Shown here in pieces: positions 11,068-22,200 of a DNA stretch of 64,000 nucleotides. Source of the stretch: Camellia lanceoleosa (Eukaryota > Streptophyta > Magnoliopsida > Ericales > Theaceae); contig CM045761.1 in assembly GCA_025200525.1 (NCBI GenBank), positions 76,165,551 through 76,229,550 on the forward strand, read 5' to 3'. The notes beneath the pieces were generated by a model that saw nothing but the letters and a program-made list of their open reading frames with translations, ran no database searches and was not told where the DNA came from. Numbering within the stretch: the stretch's first letter is position 1; the number at the start of each line of letters is the position of its first letter. The position numbers were made by a program, and so were the translations under genes.

Positions 11068-12452
11068 AAAATTTAAAGTAGCCCCTGATCCACCGTCTGA
11101 CTGTCATGGATAGCTTCTCCATGACAAATAAGACTTGTCACAACTGACGGAACGTAATTCAGACTCGTAGGTAGAGAGTTAAAGCCGAATACGCCTTAAA
11201 CTTACTCGAAAAAGAGCTTTTCGGGGAAGAAAATTCAAAACAGCCTCCGAACAACCATGTGACTCTCACGGATAGCTTCCCCATGATAAATAGGACTTAT
11301 GACAACTGACGGAATGTAATTCGGACCCGTAGATAAAGAGTTAGAGCCGAATACGTCCAAAACTTAGTCGAAAAAGGGCGTTTCGGGGGGAAAAATTCAA
11401 AATAGCCACCGAACCACCGTCTGGCTCACACGGATAGTTTCCCAATGACAAATAGGACTTATGACAACTGACAAAATGTAATCCAGACCCGTAGGTTAGG
11501 TGTTAGAGCAGAATACGTCCTAAACTTAATCGGAAAAGGGTGTTTCGGGGGCGAAAATTCAAAACAGCACCCTAATCATCATGTGGCTCACACAGACAGT
11601 TTTGTAATGGCAAATAGGACTTGTGACAACTGATGGAATGTAATCCAGAGCCGTAGGTTGGGAGTTAGAGTGGAATACGTATTAAACTTACTCGAAAAAC
11701 GGCATTTCGGGGCCAAAAATTCAAAATAGCCCCCGCATGACCGTGTGACTCTCAAGGATAGCTTTCCATGACAAATAGGACTTGTGACAAATGCCGGAAT
11801 GTAATTTGGACCCGTAGGTTGGATGTTACAGCTGAATACGCCATAAACTTAGTCGAAAAAAAGCGTTACGGGAGCGAAAATTGAAAACAGCCCCCGAACC
11901 ACCATGTGACTCACACGGATAGTTTTCCCATGACAAATAAGACTTGCAACAACTGACGGAATGTAATCCGGAACCGTAGGTTGGAAGTTAGAGTCAAATA
12001 CGGCCTAAATTTAGTCGAAACGGGCGTTTTGGGGGCAAAAATTCAAAAGAGCCCCCGAACAACAGGGTGAATCTCACGAACAGCTTCCTTATGACAAATA
12101 AGACATGTGACAACTGACGGAACATAATTCAAACCTGTAGATAGAGAGTTAGAGCCGAATACGCCTTAAACTTACTCAAAAAAGAGCTTTCTGAGGGCAA
12201 AAATTCAAAACAGCCCCCGAACAATAGGGTGAATCTCACAAACAGCTTTCTTATGACAAATAAGACATGTGACAACTGACGGAACATAATTCGGGCCCGT
12301 AGACAGAGAGCTAGAGCCAAATACGCCTTAAACTTACTCGGAAAAGAGCTTTCCGAGGGCGAAAATTCATAACAGCCCCCGAACAACCGTGTCACTCTCA
12401 TGGACAGCTTCCCTATGAAAAAGAGGGCTTCTGACAACTGACAGAATGTAAT
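11068..12452 (+). repeat. Satellite-like tandem array, nine units of about 162 bp
   Basis: Units begin with 'aaaattcaaaacagcccccg' or close variants at 11068, 11230, 11392, 11554, 11716, 11877, 12037, 12200 and 12362, so the spacing is 160-163 bp. The last unit is cut after about 90 bp. Each unit contains 'gacaaataggacttgtgaca', 'actgacggaatgtaat', 'cccgtaggt', 'gagttagagccgaatacg' and 'cttactcgaaaaa' followed by a 'tttcgggggc' junction. The open frame at 12129-12437 (-) is an artefact of this periodicity. Units 7 and 8 are more alike (shared 'caatagggtgaatctcac' type sequence) than distant units. Confidence 0.95.
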
Positions 12453-12725
12453 ATTTGGTTTGAGACTTTTAAATCCTCTGCTTTCTCAGCCACGAGACAA
12501 AGAAGTATGTCATTCAGACTCTAATGTTATGCCTTTTTAGTTTTCTCGTTTCATTTAGAGTAGGAAATTTAAAGAAAAATAAATAAATAAATAAAATCAA
12601 GATTATGGTTTGTAGTACTGAAACAAAAAGTCCACCGGCCAAATTTTAAACCAAAGTTCCTAAGTAATCTTTCCATATTAGAACACTTTGGTTTCTCATT
12701 TTTCGATATTTACCTGCTATTACAG

Positions 12726-15700
12726 AAGTAATAGCTACAGGAGTTGGAAAAGTGGAGGCTCCAGCACAATGTCATCTGATAGGAACAATGATATGATGCA
12801 GTTAACTTCATGTGACAAGCTCTCAACCTCGAACAAAGATTGTGCCTTCGCCTCAACATTCAACTAGCGAGAATGATTTCTTCACAGTAACATCCAATGT
12901 GCAATCTTGATCTTTGGTTTCGCTCCAAAGGGAGTTCATCCAATCAAGATTCTCGCTATAGACGTCGATGATTTTTCAGATCGCTAGTTTTCAATCAACC
13001 GAAATGTCCTGTGAAAATTTGGACTATTCCTCACATCGATGTTTCGGGACTTCGCTTTTCCCAAACTTCGGTAAGTTCAATACAACAGAAATTCTGGGTA
13101 CAAGATATAATTATTAATCAATGGGATCATAATTATGGATCATCTATCATGATTATCTGATTATATCTTAATCAACAAATGGAGCACCCTAATTGAATGA
13201 TCGTGATAAGTAGCCTCATATTATATTTAATTTGTTATGGGTGTGACTTAAATTTGACCCAAGGATGTCTTGTAGTTGGTACTCACATTCAAATGCTACT
13301 CCTGCCACAGTTTCCAAAACCAAATATAAGACATTCTTCATAATTCTAATGTGTATTTCTTTAAATTAGTTTCAAGGAAAGAAAAATAGGTAGCACAATG
13401 GACTGATAAACTCATTGCATATGTATTTAAAACAAAATAGACTGAGGTATGTCCAAACATACAACAGTTTTGCAGTATTTTCTAGCTTTTAGTGCCTATA
13501 AAAGAACTTTGCTGTTATAGGGTGTCATTTTAGTGGCACCGAGCAAGCATCCATCCAATTCACGAGCAAGAAACATTAACTTAAAGCACCGAGGAAGGTA
13601 CTTTGTTCTCTTCATTTGATTGAAGGGATAAAACCCACAATTTTTCGACCCCAGTGGTCAATATGTTTCAAAGTTTGTAAAATACTAACACATATTTTAA
13701 TTATGAAATTGCCTTTGCTCTATGATTTATTAGCTTTGTTTTCTTTTCCTGGTTGTCAATGAGAAGGTTGAAATTAAACACATTGTTGTGCACAAAAAAG
13801 ATAAGGTCATGACCTGTAGTCTTGCAAAGTTTTGTTATAGCAGATTGACTTGCATGCCTCCATTTGAATGACTATATTACAGAATGAACTAGAGGCTGAA
13901 ATGAGGAGATTAAGAGATCAATTGAAGCAAAATAATGGAGATGTACAATTCAATTTGCAAAGAAGCAATCTCTTCCAACGAGAAGGTAAAAATCTTGACT
14001 TGAACTAGATTGATGTTTCCTATCTTCTACATGGAAGTTATCTCACAATAAGTCTTTCCAAATGTGACTACAAATCACTTGTGTTTCCCAAGCAAAGGAG
14101 ATTGATGAATGGAAGCCAGAGGAGGAACGCAAGGTTCTGGAAGCAAAGCAAGCCCAAGAGGCTGCGATGGCTTTGGCCGAGATGGAAAAACAAAAAACCA
14201 AGGTTGCAATTGAAGCAACACTGATGGCACAACGACTAGCAAAATATGAGATCCAGATGCGAAAGAATGCAAAGATGAAGGCCATACATGAGGTAGGAGA
14301 GAGAAAGAAGGCTATGGACGCGTTGGCTTGCTCTGAAATTCGGTATAGAAAGTACCCCATTAAAGAGATTGAAGTTGCAATAGACTACTTCTCCAATTCA
14401 TTGAAGACTGGTGAAGGAGGATATGGACCTGTTTATAAAGCCTTTCTTGACCACACACCCGTTGCCATTAAGGTTCTAAGGTCGGAAATGTCACAAGGGA
14501 AAAAACAATTTCAACGAGAGGTATTATGTATTCCTTGTTTCTGTTGCCAATTTGTAGATGTATACTCGGATCATGTAGAAAACTATCCTGAACAAACACC
14601 ATATATGAAGGTTGCAGCTTTAAATAAGCTAATTATGTCTGTCTGTGTCCAAACACCAACTTAAGCATCTAACTTTCTATTATTGTTCTCACCATGCAGG
14701 TTGAGGTACTAAGCTACATAAGACATCCAAACATGGTTCTTCTTCTGGGTGCCCGCCCTGAGTATGGATGCCTTGTTTATGAATACATGGAAAATGGCAG
14801 CTTAGAAGATAGGCTCTTCCGGAAAAACAACTCTCCTCCATTGCCATGGAAAACACGTTTCAGAATATCTGCCGAGTACCAATTTGCTGAATTATGTCAT
14901 TTCAATTTGCTAGTTTTTGCATTAGTAAGATGCTGCTGAGATCCAATTTTATAGGAAATTTGGTACTATTTTGTACATTACTTGCTCAATTTCCTGCAAT
15001 ATCTTGCAGTCTTGTAACTTCTACATGTCTGACCAGTTTGGTTTTTGGCTCATAAATGAAAGTGTACATTATATCAATTTTTTGAATAGTATTTTCTGTT
15101 AGTCTTTCTGTGAATTGTGTTGTTTTAATATTTTGTGCCTCATTTTCTAGTTTTTAGCTTATATTCATGTTCTCGTTTAGTAATGTCGTGCTCTATATGC
15201 AGATAACAGGGAATTTTCCAACTGTGAGAAAAGCATTATTGTCTGTTTCAAGCTGCCTTCAAGATAACCCAAGGGCAGAGGCTGTGAACTCTACTACTCC
15301 CAGATCATCAGGCATAGCACTCCATGGAACTGGTATGATGGTCCAGGAGGACCAATTTCTTCAGTTGGGTTATGCTTTTAGACTTTTAATCTTAATATGT
15401 TTGGGCTATCTTTTCAATGATATCCTTCTCTTACAGGTACTAAGAATATTGGAGCCAACCACAGGATGGTAATGGAGGAGGAGGTTGTATTTAAGTTGTT
15501 GTGCCAAGTTCACAAAGTTGGGAGTTTGATAGGGAAATGTGGCTCTATAATACGGGCATTGCAGAATGAAACTGGTGCAACTATCAAAATAGCTGATGCA
15601 GCTTCTGATTCAGATGAGAGAGTGGTTGTAATATTTGCACGAGAGGCATGTGAGCTAACAATCTAATATGAATGATTGAACACTTTCTTGTTTTATCTTA

Positions 15701-16640
15701 ACTGAAATATTCTCACTTATCTTGTAATCATCAATATGTTTTGCCTCTTGATTTAATACAGAGATTAGTCTTCCATGACAACATGAATACTTGTGTTTAG
15801 TCAACTAGTGAGCTGTTAATAGTTCGCAGTTGGGTGGATCCTTGCATTGATCTGATTATACTATGAAAATCTTTAATGTGGATAGTCCAAATGACGATGA
15901 TTGTTCATTCTAAAGATTGTCTTCCACGCAATGTCTTTTTGGACTTATCATATGGGAAGAGATTTACATGCCCCACCATTAAGTCAATTTTTTTTTTTTT
16001 TTTTTCGACAAACAGCACAAGTGGGCTCTTTGACCCATCCATCCTTTCAGATTCAGGCCTATAGTGTGCCATTGTTCTATGTTGGCTTTAGCTCCAATTG
16101 GTCTATAAGTAGTCACATGATTTGATGTGTTACTTACCCATTGGATGTTAATGGAAGTATGGTGTTAGGAGTTATTCTTGTAGTTCATTTTTTCTATGGG
16201 TTTTTTCCTCTGGTAAGAATTACTCATGATTTTACTTTCTTTCACCTATTATAGAATTCAGAGCAAAGACATTCTCCAGCACAGGATGCTGTTATCTGCG
16301 TGCATTGTAGAATCGCGGAGATTGGATTTGAGCCCTTTGTCTTTGCAGCTTGCTAGGATTCTTGTACATTCGCAATGGTGGGACATTTTGTTACATCGAT
16401 CCCGAGTACCAACAAACAGGGTTGTTGGGTGTGAAATCTGATGTATATTCATTGGGTGTTATGTTGTTACAAATTATTACAGCAAGGCCTCCGATTGGTC
16501 TGTCCTACCATGTTGGCAAGGCAATTGAGAGACGAACATTTTCGGAGATCCTTGATTCGATGGTGCCAGGCTACTGGTGATGAGGAAGTGGATGTGGATC
16601 TCATTCTTCCTGGTACAGCAAGGTATGATCATTAAACCAG
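12726..16640 (+). pseudogene. U-box/USP-type receptor-like cytoplasmic kinase pseudogene, 5'-truncated and disrupted
   Basis: Remnant of a plant kinase of the PUB33/PUB35/PUB52-like group (USP domain - linker - coiled coil - kinase - often U-box). Recognisable exons: 12726-13069, the Ser/Asp-rich linker, with frameshifts and stops; about 13882-13984, start of the coiled coil (NELEAEMRRLRDQLKQNN); 14091-14519, coiled coil and kinase N-lobe with the glycine loop GEGGYGPVYK and the VAIKVL lysine; 14699-14875, to PWKTRFRISAE. The exon that should carry the HRD catalytic loop and DFG is missing. The kinase resumes at about 16375 with [15 protein letters not shown] and [19 protein letters not shown], then ends near 16580. 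No USP domain lies upstream (the satellite array is there) and no U-box downstream. It cannot encode an active kinase. Confidence 0.85.
15202..16374 (+). pseudogene. KH-domain RNA-binding protein gene fragment (HEN4/RCF3-like) inside the kinase pseudogene
   Basis: Three colinear exon pieces of a plant poly(C)-binding-type KH protein, complete with introns. 15202-15357 reads ITGNFPTVRKALLSVSSCLQ. About 15437-15646 reads GANHRMVMEEEVVFKLLCQ, then KVGSLIGKCGSIIRALQNET and IKIADAASDSDERVVV, which is a KH domain. About 16256-16374 reads NSEQRHSPAQDAVICVHCRI then AEIGFEP and ARILVHSQ, the start of the next KH domain. Acceptors (tatgcag, cttacag, tattatag) are visible. The invariant GxxG loop is GKCG instead of the usual GKGG. 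The fragment has no beginning or end of its own: it starts in an intron-like stretch (14876-15201) and stops abruptly at the junction with kinase sequence at about 16375. Confidence 0.85.
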
Positions 16641-16759
16641 AATTCTTTTTAACTTTTGCAAAAGCATCCGAAGAAAGCATGCATGATTGATTCTTGAATG
16701 CGAAATCCTGTTTACATTTAGTGTGTAGGTAAATTCAAATGGAAGACTGAAATAATTTT

Positions 16760-16900
16760 AGTTGCTAATTACCTTTACCGACAATTCTTTGACGACGACT
16801 ATTGCGACCAAATAATTTAGTTGCTAAAACCCTTCGGCGACTAAAAATTAACTTTTGGTGACTAAAAATTTAGTCGCCAAAAGTGAAAATTCTTGTAGTG
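16760..16900 (-). mobile_element. CACTA-type transposon terminus (one end only)
   Basis: Read on the minus strand the segment starts CACTACAAGAATTTTCACTT at 16900 and continues with subterminal repeats of the 'ttggcgactaaa / tagtcgcc' type, as in plant CACTA (En/Spm) elements. I find no matching second terminus nearby, so it is truncated. The following 16900-17340 is AT-rich and repetitive ('ttatgatt', 'gttatgac'). Confidence 0.65.
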
Positions 16901-17346
16901 TATGATTCATTAGTAAAAGTTATGACATTTTGTTAATCTTATTATGATTGTAGAGAAAAAAGTTGTGGTTATGATTCATTTTAGTAAAAGTTATGATTTT
17001 ACTACCAAAAGTTATGATTTGTCATGGTAAATCATAATAAAAAATGTTATGATTCAAATGTTATGATAATTGATTAGAAATAACTATATTTGTTATGAGT
17101 TGTCATTATATTGTTATGATTTATAGTGTCTTTGTTATGACACTTTGGTGAATATTATGACATTGTTATGATTCATTGTAATATTGTTATGATATTTGAA
17201 AAAAAGTTATGATTCTTTCTGTAACCTGTTACATGACCGGTTTAGCAGATCATTTTTTATGATGTGGCACGTTATGGACCATACAATAAGTGCATATCAT
17301 ATGCCTTTTTATAAGGTGCACATTGTAGACTTTTCCATAATTTAAA

Positions 17347-17912
17347 CTAGCCTATCACCCGTGCTATGCACGGGATAATTATAGATATTTATATTTGTTT
17401 TTATTTTTTTTTAATATATAAATTAAATACATGTGGTTTGACCGAGGAGTTTGAAAGAATTTAATAAGTGTTTATTTATTTATTTAAGAAGTATTTACAC
17501 AATAATTACATAATATATAAATTAAATACATGGGGTTTGACCGAGGAGTTTGAAAGAATTTAATAAATGTTTATTTATTTATTTAAGAAGCATTTACACA
17601 ATAATTACATGGGTCTTTTGGGGATGCAAAAAATAAGAAAATTAGGATTTCATTTATTGCGTTATTCATTTAATAAGTGTAATTATTATAAATTAAGTGT
17701 TTATTGTAATCAATAGTGTAATTATTATAATCTTTGAATTTATTATAAGCAATAGTGTAATTATTATAATCTTTGAACCAATCACCAATCACCAAGTCAA
17801 TTTTTTTTTTTTAAAAAAATAAAAAATCAAGAAATTAGGATTGACATATTAGAGATTCCATAAGTCTTGGCTTTTAAAAGACCCTTTTACTTAATATATA
17901 TATAGATATAGA
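17347..17912 (-). mobile_element. Small non-autonomous Helitron
   Basis: On the minus strand the element ends with the hairpin CCCGTGCATAGCACGGG (17358-17374), 7 nt, then CTAG (17347-17350) next to T at 17346, which is the canonical Helitron 3' end. The other end reads A|TCTATAT...ATTAAGTAAAAGGG at about 17906-17912, the canonical 5' TC with target A. The interior includes a near-perfect tandem duplication of about 99 bp (17413-17510 and 17511-17610, 'taaattaaatacatg...gtttgaccgaggagtttg'). It has no coding capacity. Confidence 0.8.
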
Positions 17913-18073
17913 TATCACATTTTATATTATCAACTTTTTAATTTATTTTATCCTTCTATAATTAGCCCAAAAAATTTATCCCAAGTGTAGCCGTAAATTA
18001 CTCAACCAAGCCAAATACAGCGTAAAGGAGCAATCAATCAATAACTCGATCACAGAGAGAGAAAGAGAGAGCA

Positions 18074-19212
18074 ATGGCTTCTCTCCCCACCCAAACCATT
18101 CTCTCTCTACAAATCTTGGTGTTGTTAATAGCATATATCAGTGGTGGGGTTGTAGAAGCAAGAAAACAGAGAGAGTTCGATTACTTCGCTTTGGCTCTTC
18201 AATGGCCTGGCACTGTTTGTCAGAGATCTACTAGCCATTGTTGCTCCTCCAACGCTTGTTGCAGAGGGTACTTCGTATTGTCAATCTTTCCACTTATTTT
18301 CTTTTATTTCGTATACAATTGATTTATACATGAGCTGGGTATTTATATATATGTCCGTGTGTGTATATATTTGCAATTAATTTTTATAATGGGAGTGTTC
18401 TTGTGGAAGCTTCGATTTTTATGTATGTTTTGAGGACTTTAGATTGGGACCCTAATTGATCCTTAATTCTGTTTTTACTAAAGTTGGTGAATTCTTACCT
18501 AATTGACATGTTAGGGGTTGTGGAACTGATAATTACTGTTCATTGGGCCCCACGCCCAATGGGGCTTTGGTACTTTGGTAATTTCTTGTTGTTTTCAAGT
18601 TGCCTAGTTCTATACTTATAAATATAAATGAAGGAGTCGCCTTTTTTCTGTAGAGAGTTGTATTGTTTTCTAATCATCATGAAAACCACAGTAGCCGTAG
18701 ACGTGATGCTATTATGAATGAATCATGTAAATTCTTGTGTTTTTGTATGTGTGTGTGATTTTTTTGATTCATTTTATATTTTCTTAATTGTAATTTTGAA
18801 AATCGCAGTAGCCCCGTGTAACCCTATTATGGTGTGAACCACTTAAATTCTTGTGAACCACTTAACCCTATTATGCGTGATTTTTTTTAGTTTGTTTTAT
18901 CTTTTCTTAATTTTATTTTGTGTCTCACCGATCCTAATTAAGAAGAATCAATTTCCTAACATGATATTGCGTATCAGCAACAGGGGAAAAAGGGAAACAA
19001 AATATGAGCTAGCATGATTGAGGTAAATTTGTGTAAGGGCCTAGTTGTTGTTTCTAATTTGGTTGCTATTTTAGTGCCAATCTTTGCTAACTTGAGCATC
19101 TCCAATCATTTCATCAAATATTCATCAAATCAAGGGAGAGTCATTTTTTCATCAAATTGAGAACTCATCAAATTTGAATTTGATAAAAAATTTAAAAGAC
19201 AAAGTGTTGAAG

Positions 19213-19244
<32 letters not shown>

Positions 19245-22200
19245 CAAATTTGATGAAAGGGAAAATTTGAGATAAAAGGGTAATTTTAAAAAAGATTTTG
19301 ATGAAAATTTGATGAAATGGTTGTAGTAGTTCATATCAAATCAAACTTCTTACTCAAATTTGGAATCAAATTAGATGAAAAATTTGGAGAAGGGGTTGGA
19401 GATGGTTATTGTCTCAATATAGTGGGTTTTTGCAAAGGGCTTTATTCGGTGCTCTTGGAGCAAGACCCACGTGCGGTGCTCAAAGAACACCTTACACTAA
19501 TCCAATTGATGCATCAATGAGATCCTGATATTATATGTTGATATTTAGCCTAATGACTGGGAGAAAATCCCAAACCATTTTGGTCCTGTTTATTTGTAAT
19601 TGGCCACCACAAACAAAATGGGACCTAATGTCCCACTTTCATGAGGTAAAACTCGTGGTCCATTCAGTTTGAGATGGCTGATCTGAGATTTAATTCAGAA
19701 AATTTTTGTAGGTAAGATGATATAGTAAATTTTTTTGTGGGTACTCCTCAATTCCATATGAACTCAATTCATATTTTCACTACCTTTCTAGGATAGAACA
19801 CCACTAAATTCAAGGAAATTAGAGGAGAAAGAAACATAGACAATGAGAGGTGGAGATTGTAGCCGACGAAACAAAGAAAATAGACGGAGCATGGGTGTGA
19901 TGCATTTTCATCGAACTGCCTAATCGCGGTGGGGAAGGAAACTGAACGGTGAGGACTTTTAGGAGTAGATATCTAAATATATTGGGCACAGAGTGGTGAT
20001 GTAGGGTTGGTTTTTGCCTTTTTGACCTGACTATTATCGAACGCCGACTTAAATCATTTGTGAACGAGCTTCAAATTTACATTCACACCAAATAGGTGTG
20101 CTGAATATATAATAAGGAGATATATCAAATAGCATTTTAGGATTTGGAATGGGGTAGCAAAGGGCTAAACATTTGGAGTTTTAACAAAACAAGGAGAGAC
20201 TTTAAGTTTGGGATCTGCTGTAAACGGTGCTGGTGAACAGAACTCAAGAGCTATCTTGTGTTTCCTGTTGTGTGCTAGAGTTGTTTGGTAGAAGACAGTA
20301 GGATTTTGATCTAGGAAAAGAGGTGAAGCCTACTTGGTCGTGGGCTTTTAAAGGTTTAAATATGATAGAAGTCAAAAGAGAAGAAGAAGAAGAAGAAGAA
20401 GAAGGAAGAAAAAGAATCTAGAAATCACTCATGGAGTTCCTTTGGCATGACATCTAGGTTTAGTATTGCATCGTACAATTCTTTGAAGCGGATAATAGTT
20501 GGATGTTTTTTAAGCTTTTTCTTTAGTAGAATTTGAACATTTACTTTTTTTAACTTGTACATTTACTCCAAAATTAGATACTTAAATTATGACTTCTACA
20601 CGCATCTAAACCAGCTATAAACTATAATGAAAATTCAATAACTTAACTTGACCCAAGTTAAAACTCATGGACACAACTATAGGTCATGTCCCACAAATAT
20701 TCAAATTACCAAGATAGCCTTGACTTGAAAAACATAGTGAAAAATATATGTATAATTGAATCAGTAGCAAAAAAACAAAAAACCTCTAAAAAGTATATCT
20801 ATACTGTACTTACTATATATATGTGTGTGTGTGTGTGCGCGCACGCGCACGCGCACGCGTGTATAAGTATATATATATATAAATAATAAGCTTCACATGG
20901 ACTCAAACATGATTGTTTGAGTTCCCTAGTTGGCCTTGCATCACCACATGTGCCAAATCAAGGCTAGGGCCTTGGAGCCATCTTTTATGTTCCTTTAATA
21001 AATTGCTAATACTTTTTTTTTTTTTTCTTCTTTTTTTTTCTAATCAGTTTAAGAACAAACACTTCTAAGAAGGTGTTGTAACCAAATCAAACACTCAAAT
21101 CGACAAGTGTCGGATACATGTCCAAATATGTTTTATCATCTGTTTCAATATTTTATAACCATACACTTTGGGACGCACATGAACTCATCACAAGTTTGAA
21201 GAAAGTAACTTAAAATCTATTTATAAATTAAAAACAATACGGATTTATACATATTAATCTCTCCTCATTTAGTTTTAGGAATTCTAAAATCCAAAACTTC
21301 CAATTTATTAGAGCTTTCTAAAATAGATATTAGCATTTTTTATACACACTTCCTTTTTGGTTTGTAGAATGTGAAAAATGAGTTATAACTATTTTGATTT
21401 AATAAAATATAACCACATTTGTAATGTCAAGAATCGAGAAATATTTTTTATTTGCATGTATACAAATAATTATATGTATTTATTTTTTATCGTGTCCTAT
21501 CATGTGATTACTTAATTTATTTTTTACTCCCTCCGCCCCAATTTATTTGTCCATTTTGGAGAATCCAACTTATTAAGGAGACAAGCAATCATTACACTGC
21601 AATTCAAAATACTTTTACCATAATACTCTTTGATTTTGAATTTTAAAATATGTTTCTACTCGTGTATAATGGGTAATTTTGAAAATCTAAAAAAAATTCA
21701 ATACCCAAAATAGAAAGTAGACAAATATTTTGGGATGGACCAAAATAGAAAGGTGGACCAAAAAAAAAAAAATGGGATGCAGGGAGTAATAAATTATCAG
21801 GTTGGCGTGTTCGTTTTGTGTCATATCCATGTCCCTTGTCTGTATCTGTCCTCCTTATTTTCCAATTTACCTTTGTTAAAATCAATACTAAGCATAAGCA
21901 ATATAAAGTGGGAATTACATGCCAAATAGACAAGTATGTATATTCTAAATGAATAGAGAAGCATTTGAGTAATTGTTGGAAGAAAATTTAAATTTGTCCA
22001 ACAAATGGAATGTTAAGAATTGCCAATTAGGATTTGATCTTAGAAAAGAGTTGAAGCACATTTGGTTGTGAGCTTTTAAAGGCTTAAATTAAATGTGCTA
22101 AAAGTTAAAAGGAAGAAGAAGAAAGAAGTGTAAGAGCCTAGAAATCATTCCTAGGATTCTTTAGTTATTACAAATAGGGTTAGAATTGCATTACACAATT

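Noticed and set aside
12129..12437. 102-aa open frame (-)
   Set aside because: It lies wholly inside the 162-bp tandem array and repeats with the array period; not a gene.
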